DNA of 64,000 nt, from the NCBI RefSeq assembly GCF_000142905.1, contig NW_013657641.1:200903-264902 (forward strand), read 5' to 3'. A program made the position numbers and the translations under genes. Position 1 is the first letter of the stretch, and each line of letters begins with the position of its first letter. Positions 19,192 through 28,238 of the stretch are shown here, one piece after another. Under the pieces are notes generated by a model, which saw only the letters and a list, made by a program, of their open reading frames with translations, ran no database searches and was not told the origin of the DNA. The stretch comes from Thecamonas trahens ATCC 50062 (Eukaryota; Apusozoa; Apusomonadida; Apusomonadidae).

Positions 19192-20406
19192 AGCGAGCGA
19201 GGCGCGGACGAGGGCGCGCAGCGCGTCGTGCGAGGCTGACAGCTCTGAGAGCGCCGCCATGAGCTTGGCGTTCTGCTCGCGGAGCTTAACGTTTTCTTCG
19301 AGCAAGGCCTCAATGCCACGGGTTTCCATGCCCGCGGCAAGGCCACACTCGCGGAGTGCGTCGCGAAGGCGCGAGACTCGCTCAGCGTCGCGGGCAGGAG
19401 ACGACGGAGACGGCAGCAGGGCGTCCAGGGACGGCGAGGCTGCTGCATCCGGTGCCGCCATCGGCATCGCTGAGCTTGTCCCGGTACTTGCAGTGATCGG
19501 AAGCTCGACTAGGACGGCCGAGTCCGAGTCGGCGACCAAGAGCGAGCCTGTGAGCGGGTTAAAGACCAGCGCCGAGGGAAAGGCGAGCGGCGGCGAGGCG
19601 AGCGTTGTCACCGCAGCAGTAAAGATCGAGAGCGAGCGGACGACGTCGTTGAGCTCGGAGACGTAGACTGCCGCAGTGGCCGGGTCGTACGCAAGCTTGA
19701 GCGGAAAATTGAACAGCGCCTCGTCGGCCGAGCCGTCGACGTGCCCAGCAGCACCGGTGCCAGCGAGGGTAGTGAGGACGCCACGGAAACCCGTGGGCGC
19801 ACTAGCATCGGCCTCCAGATGCAGCGAGCGCAGTGCGTGGTTGTATGTGTCAGCCAGGACGTAGTTTGCGCCATCTAGCGCCACAATAGACTCGGGCCGA
19901 TGCAGGGCGCCGGCGAGCTGGTGCGAGGTCGAGTCGGCAAAGCCCGGGTGGCCCGAGCCAGCGACGGTGGTAACCTTGCGGGCGGCGACGTCGACCAGAA
20001 CTACAGCGGCAGCCTCCGCCACCAGCAGCCACACTCGCCCCCCGGCCAGCTCCTTGTCGACAACCGCCAGCGCCCGCGGCTCGCGGAGTGATGCCTCGTC
20101 CAGCGAGCGCCATGCGTTACCGGGCGGCGGCAGAGGCGGCGGGGCAGCCGAAGGCGGGGCAACGACTGCGATGGCGACCTCGGATGGGGAGAATCCGGGA
20201 GACGACGACGTTGATGGTAGCGGGAGGCGCACCAGGGCGCCAGTCACCACATCGGCCACATACACGGCATCACCAGCAGGAGCCAGAGCTAGAGCCGCCG
20301 GCGCAGCAAGCGGAGCCGAGGCTGGCGAGAGACGAAAAGGGGAAGCTGGGGCTGGCAGAGGTAGACGGCTTCGCCAGCAGCAACCACCACTCCAGATGGG
20401 CTCCAT
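19186..20406 (-). CDS. NHL-repeat beta-propeller protein with C-terminal coiled coil
   Basis: Protein of 406 residues from the ATG at 20406 (MEPIWSGG). The frame is open ~117 codons further upstream, but that part is a Pro/His-rich translation of G-rich intergenic repeats and was excluded. NHL-type propeller repeats are visible: PAALALAPAGDAVYVADVVTGALVRL, VTTVAGSGHPGFAD, RPESIVALDGANYVLADTYNHALR, LTTLAGTGAAGHVDGSADEALF and LAYDPATAAVYVSELNDVVRSL. Each has the GxxxVAD/AGxGxxG signature. The C-terminal ~60 residues form a coiled coil (EALLEENVKLREQNAKLMAAL). NHL propellers bind protein, RNA or ligand; nothing here says which. It overlaps the convergent membrane-protein gene by 6 bp at the stops. 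Confidence 0.82.
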   Translation of the reverse strand: MEPIWSGGCCWRSRLPLPAPASPFRLSPASAPLAAPAALALAPAGDAVYVADVVTGALVRLPLPSTSSSPGFSPSEVAIAVVAPPSAAPPPLPPPGNAWRSLDEASLREPRALAVVDKELAGGRVWLLVAEAAAVVLVDVAARKVTTVAGSGHPGFADSTSHQLAGALHRPESIVALDGANYVLADTYNHALRSLHLEADASAPTGFRGVLTTLAGTGAAGHVDGSADEALFNFPLKLAYDPATAAVYVSELNDVVRSLSIFTAAVTTLASPPLAFPSALVFNPLTGSLLVADSDSAVLVELPITASTGTSSAMPMAAPDAAASPSLDALLPSPSSPARDAERVSRLRDALRECGLAAGMETRGIEALLEENVKLREQNAKLMAALSELSASHDALRALVRASLAS

Positions 20407-21215
20407 ACCACGTCGCGCAGTGGAGGTGGACACCCGGTGTGCATGGTGGAATGGGGTGGGGTAGGGGTGCAGGTGGGGGGGGTGGAGGCGGAGGTGGCGG
20501 GGAGAGGGGGGAAGGGGGGGAGGGAGCGAATGGCGCGATTTGGTTGGGGTTGGGGGGCTGAGAGATGGGAGGGGGAAGGGGGAGGTCAGGGGAGGGGAAT
20601 GGGGGGGAGTCAGTGCAGAGAGAAAGGCGTGGTGGCGTGTGTGTGGTGATCGGGTGGTAAAGAGAGGGATCGAGTGCATGATGGGCGCGGGCGGAGAGAG
20701 ACGGGGGGGGAACTGGGGGTACGGGGGGGGGACAGGTTGATCTGAGTGATCATGCATTTCGCAGCAGACAGAGCAAAGATGGTGACATAGTAAACATCAT
20801 GCGACACTCTGGGGCAAGCAGAGGATGGGTATGGATGGATGGATAGATGAATGGTGGATGGGCGGGCGGATGAGATGGGATGGTGCGTGTGGTGGATATT
20901 AGGGCCAGGCAATCAACGTGGTGTGCACAAGGCGTGGTGGTGTGTGTGTGTGTGTGTGTGTGTGTGTGGAAGAGGTGTTCATGGTGTGATAGAGAAGGAT
21001 GGCAGATGGGATGGTACAGCGCAGAGCCGATGCCATAGATTGATGAGGAGCGAGAACAATGATGATGTCGAGATGGAAGCAGATGTGTGGAAGCCAAGCT
21101 GGTGACGTCGGTCGGTTCGGAGCCGCACAGGCACGGCGAGAGGCAGGAGCCGGAGGTGCTGCACTGGGGGTTGAGCGGCGGCGTTGATCCGAGGGTGGCG
21201 CGACTTGGGGTTGGA
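20407..21215. other. G-rich intergenic region with simple repeats
   Basis: About 800 bp upstream of the NHL gene and downstream of RPA12. Many G5-G8 runs lie between 20470 and 20740, a GGATGGAT-type repeat at 20824-20870 and a TG repeat at 20938-20968. No supported gene. Confidence 0.55.
20938..20968. repeat. (TG)n microsatellite
   Basis: Pure TG dinucleotides, about 15 units. Confidence 0.95.
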
Positions 21216-21758
21216 CTACGAGTTGACGGCAAACTTGTGGTCGCACTCTGTGCAGTGGTAGAAGATGGTCTGACCTTCATCGGCTGATCGGAGCTGTGCG
21301 GTGTGGAAGAGCATCTGCGGGGCGTTGCACTCTGGGCAAGGCTCGTCGATGCGAGCCTTCTGGGCGTCCTTGTCGATGCCCTTGCGACGAAGAGCCTCTG
21401 CACGCATGCCCGTAGGTGCCACGTTGACAGCGGTGACGACCTGCTCCGCAGCGATCTCTGTGCGTGTGCGTGCGTGTATGTGTGTGTGTGTGTGGGGTGG
21501 ATGGCGGTGCGGTGGGCGTGTGAGGCAGAGTGTGGGGAGGAGGAGGAGGAGGGATGGGGGGGATGGGCCTGGCAGGCGGGACAGAGTGTGTGGAGGGGAG
21601 GGCGGGCATGGGACGGGCGGATGAGGGGAGGGCGACGTACCGCGGATGGGCTTCTTGAAGCCGCACAGGCCGCACATCATAAAGGTGTCGGAGGGGCGGG
21701 GCGGAAAGTACATATTGTGGCATTGTGGGCAGAAGCGGGTGGCGAAGAACTGGTCCAT
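21216..21758 (-). CDS. POLR1H: RNA polymerase I subunit RPA12 (two exons)
   Basis: Exon 1 is 21758-21641, intron 21640-21458 (donor GTACGT, acceptor CACAG, 183 nt), exon 2 21457-21216. The spliced protein has 119 residues, like yeast and human RPA12 (~125). N-terminal zinc ribbon: FCPQC...CGLCGF. C-terminal TFIIS-like ribbon: CPECNAPQ...QLRSADEGQTIFYHCTEC. The latter carries the RSADEGQT signature with the acidic pair that enters the active site for transcript cleavage. RPA12 supports Pol I proofreading, termination and core stability in the nucleolus. The splice join gives R-E-I across the boundary and removes a His/Pro/Thr-rich stretch translated from repeats. Confidence 0.93.
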   Translation of the reverse strand: MDQFFATRFCPQCHNMYFPPRPSDTFMMCGLCGFKKPIRGTSPSPHPPVPCPPSPPHTLSRLPGPSPPSLLLLLPTLCLTRPPHRHPPHTHTHIHARTRTEIAAEQVVTAVNVAPTGMRAEALRRKGIDKDAQKARIDEPCPECNAPQMLFHTAQLRSADEGQTIFYHCTECDHKFAVNS

Positions 21759-21947
21759 GATGTGATGCGGCGGTGATGGGAGAGAGGAGAGTCGACGGGA
21801 ACAGGCGGGGAAGAGAGACAAGGTACAAGGACGCGCTTCAAAAGGAGACTGTTATGGGCGACATGGCAGGCTCACACGCGGGGAGGAAGGGGGTCTGGAT
21901 AGATAGGTTAATCTACAGCAGAGAGGGCTCGAAGGCTCGACGAACGC

Positions 21948-23309
21948 TTAGTTGGTCGGGTACGAGGCGGCGTTGAGGATGCCGCAGGTGTTCGGGCCGC
22001 GGGCAAGCTGGATGTAGCCAGCCTGGCCCCAGCCAGTGCCCCACGAGTTCTTGACGAGGTAGTAGTCCTGGCCGTTGGACGAGCCGTAGCCGGCAGCGAG
22101 AACACCGTGGTCGAGCTGGGTGCCGCACGACGAGGCCGGGAAGATACCGTTCGAGTACGACATCCACGACGAGGCATCAACAGCAACGGAGACCGGCTGC
22201 TGGGCAATGGCGGACATGAGCGAGTTGGTCGACGAGTCGACGTTCTTGTAGCCCGAGATCGAAGCGACCGACTTGCAGTCGGACTTCTTGCACGTGCCGT
22301 CCTGGGCGGTGTAGCGGTAGTCGTCCCACGAGCAGAGGCCACCGTTCTGGATCACCCACTGGAAAGCGTTATCCATGAGGCCACCGTTGCAGCCGTCGTC
22401 ACGCGAGTCGCAGTCGACGAGCTCCTGGGGGGCGAGCGAGGTGAGGCCGTGGCCGGAGATGGCCATGAGGCCCTCAATCGAGGCGCAGGTCGAGAAAGCC
22501 CAGCACGAACCGCACTGGCCCTGGTTCTTGACCGGGGTGACACCGCCCTTGGTAACCCAGTTGACCGAGGTCGGGAGGTCGAGGACGTCACCGTTGAAGG
22601 TGTGCACGCGGCCAGCCGAGGTCGGGTTGGGCTTGTACGACGAGAGGTACATGGCCTCGAACTCGTGCTGGGTGAGGTCCGAGAACTGGTTCACGGCCAT
22701 GGTCCAGGTGTGCTTGCCGGCGGCATGCTCGGCGTTGTGGCGGTTGATCTTGTCGACGTTGGTCTTGAAGATGATGTAGCTGCAGGGGGGGTGGGGGTGC
22801 CATGAGTGGGGGGGGGCGGGGCGGGTTCTTCCAATGAAAATGATGGCGACGGCTTGTGCGACCGAAAAAGCGGCAAAGTCACGTGCGGCCATTGCACAGC
22901 CGACGTGGTGAAGGAAAAGGGCTGCAGGACACGAGCGAGAGAGATAGGAGAACGGGATGAAGCGGGAAGAGCACACGGTGGAGCTGGGGAGGTAGAGATG
23001 GCGGGGGAAGGAGCCTGCGGGGCGGTGGGGGAAGCCCGCGAGGTGCGACGGTGGGCGGCAGCCGTCAGCGGAAAGCGTTTTTTCGCGTGACTTTGTCGTC
23101 AGCGCGCACGCCAGCATGGCGAGGTTCTGCGGAGGGAAGGAGAAGCAGGACACGTACCGGAAGGGCTCCTCGGCGGCCGAGTAGGTCTTCTCGTGGGTGG
23201 CCTTGAAAGACTCGAACTGAGACTGGTAGAGCGACTCCGAGAGGTGGGTCGGGTGGGCGGCAAGCGCCACAGCGGCAAGCGCAGCAAGAACAACGAGGGT
23301 CTTGTACAT
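21948..23309 (-). CDS. Cathepsin L-like (papain family, C1A) cysteine protease (two exons)
   Basis: Exon 1 is 23309-23158, intron 23157-22780 (donor GTACGT, acceptor CTGCAG, 378 nt) and exon 2 22779-21948, giving 327 residues. Signal peptide MYKTLVVLAALAAVALAA. The I29 inhibitor propeptide is rebuilt across the splice (EEPFR/YIIFKTNVDKINRHNAE, then NQFSDLT), which confirms the intron. Mature enzyme: QGQCGSCWAFS with catalytic Cys143, GCNGGLMDNAFQW, LDHGVLAAGYG with the catalytic His, and KNSWGTGWGQ with the catalytic Asn. All active-site residues are present. Expected in the endolysosomal lumen for digestion of ingested protein. Confidence 0.95.
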   Translation of the reverse strand: MYKTLVVLAALAAVALAAHPTHLSESLYQSQFESFKATHEKTYSAAEEPFRYVSCFSFPPQNLAMLACALTTKSREKTLSADGCRPPSHLAGFPHRPAGSFPRHLYLPSSTVCSSRFIPFSYLSRSCPAALFLHHVGCAMAARDFAAFSVAQAVAIIFIGRTRPAPPHSWHPHPPCSYIIFKTNVDKINRHNAEHAAGKHTWTMAVNQFSDLTQHEFEAMYLSSYKPNPTSAGRVHTFNGDVLDLPTSVNWVTKGGVTPVKNQGQCGSCWAFSTCASIEGLMAISGHGLTSLAPQELVDCDSRDDGCNGGLMDNAFQWVIQNGGLCSWDDYRYTAQDGTCKKSDCKSVASISGYKNVDSSTNSLMSAIAQQPVSVAVDASSWMSYSNGIFPASSCGTQLDHGVLAAGYGSSNGQDYYLVKNSWGTGWGQAGYIQLARGPNTCGILNAASYPTN

Positions 23310-23471
23310 AATTGCAGTTGAATGTACCGCGGGAAAGTTTGTTCCCTCGCACGCGACAGAGCGCGTGACCCGATCGGAGCGAGTCGAGCAATCGGGTGGG
23401 GGATCGAGTCGAGCAAGAGGGGGGGGGGGAGGTGGGGAGAGGATTCATTGACAAGCGGCAGCGGACGAAGC

Positions 23472-24203
23472 TTACTTCTTGACGGGAGCAAGGATGGTCT
23501 CGAGCTGCGACTTGAGCTGGGCATTAGTGCGCTTGAGGAAGGCAACCTCCTCAGCGTGCTTCTTCTCCTCGAGCGCACGGCGGTCCGACTCGCGCTTCTC
23601 GATGGCCTCGATCTTGGCCTTGAGCTCCTGGACGGAGCGGGCGAGGTCGCGGTTCTCGTCCTCGAGGCGCTCGATGGTCTCCTCCATCTCGGACTTGCCC
23701 TGCTGGGCCTGGAGAGCCTTGCGCATGCCAAAGGCGACGGACGACTCGTACAGGGTCTGGTAGGCCTGGATGGTGAGGCGGATCTCGTCGCGGACGCGGA
23801 GGAGGAGCAGGCCGCGCTCGGCCGTGTTGATGGTGACCTGGCGGATGAGCTCGTCAAAGCACTGGTCGTACAGCTGGCGGCGGACGGGGCAGATGCCGGT
23901 CTCGCGGGCCTTGCGCTGCTGCAGTCGCAGATCAAGCTGCTCCTGCAGGTTGATGACGTCCAGCCGGGTGGCTGGCGTCGACGAGACCTTCTGCAGCCAG
24001 AGCTGGCCCTCGTCCTCAAACTCGGTCGGCGGCAGAATGGCGTTGAGAATGTCCTCGGTCTGCTGCGTCTTGGACGACGCTCCAGCTGCCGCTGCCGCTG
24101 CTACCGCCGCGGCCTTGCCCTTGCGGCCACGCAGGTGCCGTTCCTGCGACTTGGACACCAGCACAGGGTTCTCATACTTGACCAGCGACTGGGCGAGCGC
24201 CAT
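23472..24203 (-). CDS. DNALI1: Axonemal inner-arm dynein light intermediate chain p28
   Basis: Single-exon protein of 243 residues; animal DNALI1 is ~258. Nearly full-length family signature: SLVKYENPVLVS at the N-terminus, EDILNAILPPTEFE, LQKVSSTPATRLDV, LQEQLDLRLQQRKARETG, ICPVRRQLYDQCFDELIRQ, VTINTAERGLLLLRVRDE, TLYESSVAFGMRKAL and a coiled-coil C-terminus with KKHAEEVAFLKRTNAQLK. p28 is a light chain of single-headed inner-arm dyneins on the ciliary or flagellar axoneme, so the organism must be flagellated at some stage. It is divergent from the next gene across about 350 bp. Confidence 0.97.
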   Translation of the reverse strand: MALAQSLVKYENPVLVSKSQERHLRGRKGKAAAVAAAAAAGASSKTQQTEDILNAILPPTEFEDEGQLWLQKVSSTPATRLDVINLQEQLDLRLQQRKARETGICPVRRQLYDQCFDELIRQVTINTAERGLLLLRVRDEIRLTIQAYQTLYESSVAFGMRKALQAQQGKSEMEETIERLEDENRDLARSVQELKAKIEAIEKRESDRRALEEKKHAEEVAFLKRTNAQLKSQLETILAPVKK

Positions 24204-24549
24204 GCTGGGAGGGAGGGGCGGGGGAGGTTGACGGGGGAGGGTACGGAAGGTGGCTGTTTCTGCGCAACGGGCGGGTGTTGAGCTAGGGTGAGGTTGAAGG
24301 TGAGAGTGAGGGTGTGGGTGTGGTGGGAGGGGTGGGGGTAGCTATGGCTACGGTGCCGGGAGTAGCCGTGGCTGTTGTCGGGCGGTGTCTGGCTTGGCGC
24401 TTTTGGCCCGGCCGCGCAACGGTTGGCGGACGGGCCATGGCGCGGGCGAACCGCGACCTTTTTGGGGACGCCTGATGTCAGTCGCCGCCCCAGCACGACC
24501 GCCACGACGTGTACCTGGCACACACCGCTCTACTCTTCAAGGAGGGGGA
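24204..24549. other. Divergent promoter region
   Basis: 346 bp between p28 and an unrecognised plus-strand gene. G-rich with GGTGTGGG-like motifs and no gene. A frame entering from 24385 is upstream read-through of the next gene. Confidence 0.45.
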
Positions 24550-25941
24550 ATGGAGGCGTGGGAGATGAGGCTGGACAGTCTATGCGACGCGCTGGGAGAG
24601 CCTGCGTCGCAGCTGGGTGCCCTGCTGGGTCTCATCGACGCGCTGGTGCTGAGCGGGCCGAGGGGGTTGGCGGTGCCGGGCCCGCTTGCAGCCAAGCTTG
24701 CGGGACGAGTGCTGGGCCTTGTGCGGCCTGGCCCGCCCGAGCTACTGGGGCGGACGTACGCGGCGGTGATTGTGGCGCCTGCGTTGGTGCAGGGGCTGTA
24801 CTCGCGCGGGCTGGTCGGCTATATCCACGACGAGCTGGCGGGGTGCGCAGGCGCACTGGCGGTCATCCTTGCCGACGCGGCGCTGTTTCGGGCGGTACCA
24901 CTGATGCAGCTCTTTGCGCTCGTCACTGCTGCCTCGCTCCGGTTTGAGCTGGGACGGTATGTGGAGCGCGCCGGGGTGCCGGATGCACTGCGCGCTGGCA
25001 TGGCGGCAATGCACGCCGCCATCGTCTCGCCGGCGCTGGCGGCTCGGCTGGGAGCTGCGCCGCAGCTTGCCGCCGTCCGCAGCGAGTATCTGCGGCTCAG
25101 CCCGCTCGGCTCGCCGTTGGCGTGGACGCCGCTGCTCATCCGGCGCGTCCCGCACATCTGCGCCCTCATTGCTGGCATGATCCTTGCCTACTACCGCGGC
25201 AACGTCGAGTGGCTCCTGGTCTCGGCCCTTTGCGGCGCCTTTCTCGCCTCTTCGATCCGCTTTGAGCACGCCAAGTCGGTCCGCGGTCGCGCTCGCTTCC
25301 TCCACCCGTCGATTTACTACTCGCCCGCTGTCGAGGCCGATCTCCGCGCTGTCCTGCATGCCGGCTCGGTGGCGGTAGGCGTCAGCGCAGGAGTTGCCAG
25401 CGTAGCAGGTAATGTGCCTGTGGAGACTGGTGCGGAGGCGACTGCGGCGTCGGTTACTGACGAGCTTGCCCAGTTGCGGCGCCGGCTTGGTAGTGAGCAT
25501 GCGGTTCTTCTTGATGCGCTGGAAGCTGCGGTGGCATCGTCCGCACCTGCCGGTTCGGATGTCGCTCTTGATGCCGTTCCCGACGCCGCTCCTGATGTCA
25601 TTCCTAACGCGGCCCCTAATGCTGCACCCGACGCCGCTCCTGACGCCACTCTTAGCGCGGCTCCTAACGCTGCACCCAACGCCGCTTCTAACGCTGCACC
25701 CGACGCTTCTTCCGACGCTGCTGTCGACGATGATGGCTTTATCATGGTCAAGAGCAAGAAGGCGCGAAAGCGCAATGGCGCTAGGTTCGCACCCACCGGT
25801 GACGCGACTAGTCAGCCGTGCATAGATATGCCGATGGCGGTCATGAGGCAGGCGCCGGCAACGACGGTGGTAAACTTGAGGCCGACATTGGCCTTGGACG
25901 GATCAACCTCGACGAGCACAATCTCGACAAGGCCGACGTAG
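24550..25941 (+). CDS. Unrecognised protein with xAAP tetrapeptide repeats
   Basis: Frame from the ATG at 24550, 463 residues. The first ~270 residues are Ala/Leu-rich and helical, with hydrophobic stretches (CALIAGMILAYY, WLLVSALCGAFLASSI) that could be membrane-embedded, followed by RFEHAKSVRGRARFLHPSIYYSP. Then come about a dozen tetrapeptides of NAAP/DAAP type (12-nt repeats, 25585-25710). A basic end reads GFIMVKSKKARKR. The last ~43 codons run antisense through the end of the ZIP gene (130-bp overlap) and may not be real. A frame change near 25,780 would end it at 25,825. No family assigned. Confidence 0.55.
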   Translation: MEAWEMRLDSLCDALGEPASQLGALLGLIDALVLSGPRGLAVPGPLAAKLAGRVLGLVRPGPPELLGRTYAAVIVAPALVQGLYSRGLVGYIHDELAGCAGALAVILADAALFRAVPLMQLFALVTAASLRFELGRYVERAGVPDALRAGMAAMHAAIVSPALAARLGAAPQLAAVRSEYLRLSPLGSPLAWTPLLIRRVPHICALIAGMILAYYRGNVEWLLVSALCGAFLASSIRFEHAKSVRGRARFLHPSIYYSPAVEADLRAVLHAGSVAVGVSAGVASVAGNVPVETGAEATAASVTDELAQLRRRLGSEHAVLLDALEAAVASSAPAGSDVALDAVPDAAPDVIPNAAPNAAPDAAPDATLSAAPNAAPNAASNAAPDASSDAAVDDDGFIMVKSKKARKRNGARFAPTGDATSQPCIDMPMAVMRQAPATTVVNLRPTLALDGSTSTSTISTRPT

Positions 25942-26858
25942 ACAAAGGTGCCCGAGGCAAAGGCAAGGATGAGGTCGGCGAGCTCGGACTGCAGCGAGTC
26001 GGCGACCGAGGCCGAAGCAAGGGCGCCGAGCAGGCCGCCGACCGGAGTCATGAGCGAGAAGAAGATCATGACTTGGAAGAAGCGCGGGAGCGGGACCGAG
26101 GCGCGGGTAAGCGCCACGCCGAGCGAGAACGCAGCCAGGCCCTTGTGGCAAAGCACAGCAAGAAGAATCATCGACGCCCGTGCCTCAGAGTTTTCCACGC
26201 CCAGCGCAATGCCTTCGATGAGCGAGTGGATGCCGAGCAGCAGCGCAATGAGATATGGCACGATGGCTGAGGTGACGGCGCCAACGGGCGACGTGCCAGG
26301 CGCGCCGGGCGCCCGTGCCTCGACCAGGCCGTGAGTGTGTCCGCCACCGCCGCCGTGGCTGTGGCCGTGGCCCTCGGCTCCGTGGCCGTGCGAGCCCGGG
26401 CTGGCCATGAGCACGTTCTCAACCCACAGCGGGAGCAGCATGCCGGCTAAACAGAGCGCAGGCGCAACAGGGAGGTCTGGAAAGGCGTCGTACAGTGCCG
26501 CAGTGGCCTCCGGGAGCATGTGGACCATGCCCGCAGCAAGGAAGATGCCTCCGGCCAGCGAGTTGCCCAGCTCCATCACCAGATCCTTGTGCTTGTACGC
26601 CTGCAGGCGGATGGCCATCAGCCCACCGGCCATGGCCACGCCGAACACCAGCATCAGCGCGTACAGCTTGCTCCACGAGAACGCCGCCCTCCTCACTTCT
26701 CCACGCGTGGCCCCGCCCGACGCCTCGACGTGCCCAGCGCCTCCACCATGGCTGTGTCCGTGACTATGCCCATGTCCGACCACACTCTCGGCCGCCGCCA
26801 CCACCACCGCCACCACCACTATCCCAGCCGTCCGCCATGCTCTGCGCAAGCTCCACAT
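25812..26858 (-). CDS. ZIP family (SLC39) zinc transporter
   Basis: Protein of 348 residues with about eight transmembrane helices. A signal-like N-terminus is followed by a lumenal His-rich segment (GHGHSHGHSHGG). A second His-rich loop lies between TM3 and TM4 (GHGAEGHGHSHGGGGGHTHG). TM4 carries HSLIEGIALGVE and TM5 CHKGLAAFSLGVAL, the metal-site motifs of the family. The protein ends ACLMTAIGISMHG. ZIPs move Zn (or Fe/Mn) into the cytosol from outside or from organelles. The arrangement is closest to ZIP-I/plant-type members with a variable His loop. It overlaps the 3' end of the convergent gene by 130 bp on the opposite strand. Confidence 0.95.
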   Translation of the reverse strand: MWSLRRAWRTAGIVVVAVVVAAAESVVGHGHSHGHSHGGGAGHVEASGGATRGEVRRAAFSWSKLYALMLVFGVAMAGGLMAIRLQAYKHKDLVMELGNSLAGGIFLAAGMVHMLPEATAALYDAFPDLPVAPALCLAGMLLPLWVENVLMASPGSHGHGAEGHGHSHGGGGGHTHGLVEARAPGAPGTSPVGAVTSAIVPYLIALLLGIHSLIEGIALGVENSEARASMILLAVLCHKGLAAFSLGVALTRASVPLPRFFQVMIFFSLMTPVGGLLGALASASVADSLQSELADLILAFASGTFVYVGLVEIVLVEVDPSKANVGLKFTTVVAGACLMTAIGISMHG

Positions 26859-27163
26859 CAGCCTCCGTCCTCACTCTCGCTACCAAAGCCCGAGAGAGGT
26901 GAGGGAAGAGTTCTGCCCAGACTATGACCCAGGCTGGGAACGAACGTCCTGTCCGTCTGGGCTCGCTTGAGTCTGCCACGGGCGAGTGCCACGTCGGGTT
27001 CTTCCAGTGGTTGGTTGCCCATCACCATCACCATCACCATCACCATTGCCGTTGCCATCGCCATCGCCATCGCCATTGCCATTGCCATCTCCATCACCAT
27101 CTGCATGGCTGGCATCGAAGAGATATGCATACATGCGTTTGTGTGTATGGATGTATGTATGTA

Positions 27164-27208
<45 letters not shown>

Positions 27209-27469
27209 ATCGAAGCCGTCGTCTTGTTCGCAAGGGAGGGGGGTCGAGTCGGACGGACAGCTTTCGACGACGACGACGACACCACCGACGAACAGAGGTC
27301 GACCCTCACCACCTCACCATCCCCCCCCCACCACAACCCCCCCCTTTCTCACCCCCCCCATCCCTGTATCCCTGCAAGCCGGCGAGCAGGAGCGAGTCGA
27401 CGAGCGGCGGGAGAGCGACGTGAGCTGATTTACGTCTGTCCCACCTTCTCACAGTCCCCAGGCGGCACC
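26859..27469. other. Divergent intergenic region with microsatellites
   Basis: 611 bp between ZIP and RPC9. It contains a CATCAC/CATTGC hexanucleotide tract (27019-27110), TGTA/TG repeats (27139-27210) and C runs (27320-27360). Frames here are repeat translations (poly-His, poly-Val/Cys). Confidence 0.6.
27019..27210. repeat. CATCAC/CATTGC tract followed by TGTA and TG repeats
   Basis: A trinucleotide-phased CATCAC, CATCGC and CATTGC array to about 27110, then (TGTA)n and (TG)n from 27139. Confidence 0.9.
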
Positions 27470-27982
27470 ATGGCAGCGACAGAGGAAGCGACTGCGGCGC
27501 GGGTCGAGTCTGCGACGGCGGCGGGAGAGGCTGGCCCGGTCATGATCCTCAACGCAGAGATGGCCAAGCTGCTCATGGCCGACTTTACCGAGAACGATTG
27601 GAAGTCGCAGCAGGAGCGCAACAGCGCGGCAAACGTGCTGCGGTACGTGGTCCATGCCGAGCACGCACCGAGCAAGCCCGACGACCAGCTGACAGAGTTC
27701 CTTGCTGCCGCTAGCGAGCTCGGGCTCTCCCAGTTTGAGACTGTCCAGATCGCCAACCTTCGCCCGGACAACCTCGCGCTGCTGAGCAACATCCTCGGAG
27801 TCCAGATCGGCGCCGCCAATCCAAAGCATGACCTCGACGCAGTCTTGGCCATGATTGGCAAGTTCCTCCCCTTTGACGAGGACGACGACGAGTACGACGA
27901 GTATGACGAGGACGGCGACGAGGATGGCGACGAGGACGGCGACGAGAATGGCGAGGATGGCGAGGACGACCAAGAAGAGTAG
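27470..27982 (+). CDS. CRCP: RNA polymerase III subunit RPC9 (Rpb4/CRCP family)
   Basis: Protein of 170 residues. Start ATG at 27470 in a good context (ACCATGG); upstream frame is repeat-derived. Residues ~25-125 follow the Rpb4/RPC9 pattern: ILNAEMAKLLMAD, SAANVLRYVVHAEHA, LTEFLAAASELGLSQFETVQIANLRPDNL, then helices ending AMIGKFLP. The position of LP followed at once by a long Asp/Glu tail (DEDDDEYDEYDEDGDED) resembles RPC9/CRCP more than RPB4, but an RPB4 assignment is possible. RPC9 pairs with RPC8 to form the Pol III stalk, needed for initiation on tRNA and 5S genes. Confidence 0.72.
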   Translation: MAATEEATAARVESATAAGEAGPVMILNAEMAKLLMADFTENDWKSQQERNSAANVLRYVVHAEHAPSKPDDQLTEFLAAASELGLSQFETVQIANLRPDNLALLSNILGVQIGAANPKHDLDAVLAMIGKFLPFDEDDDEYDEYDEDGDEDGDEDGDENGEDGEDDQEE

Positions 27983-28238
27983 CATATTGTTGGCGGTAAA
28001 ATGACTTATCCCCAGCCCCCTTCCCCTTCCCCTGATCCCTTGCCTACTGCCGTCCTGGTCACCACCGCCCGCCCGAGCATGCCGCATCTCTGACGCGCTC
28101 GTCGGCAACTCACATTGGCCAGTGGCCAGACCGCGTCATGGCATCCCGCCACCGCCACGCTCCGCATTCAGGCAGTGCACAACTTGACGCAGAGAGCGGA
28201 AGCGGTGCAGTCAGGCTCGACTACGGTTCGAAACGTAC

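Noticed and set aside
27019-27110. Poly-His protein or metal-binding peptide
   Set aside because: CATCAC repeat in a divergent promoter region; open only because of repeat phase.
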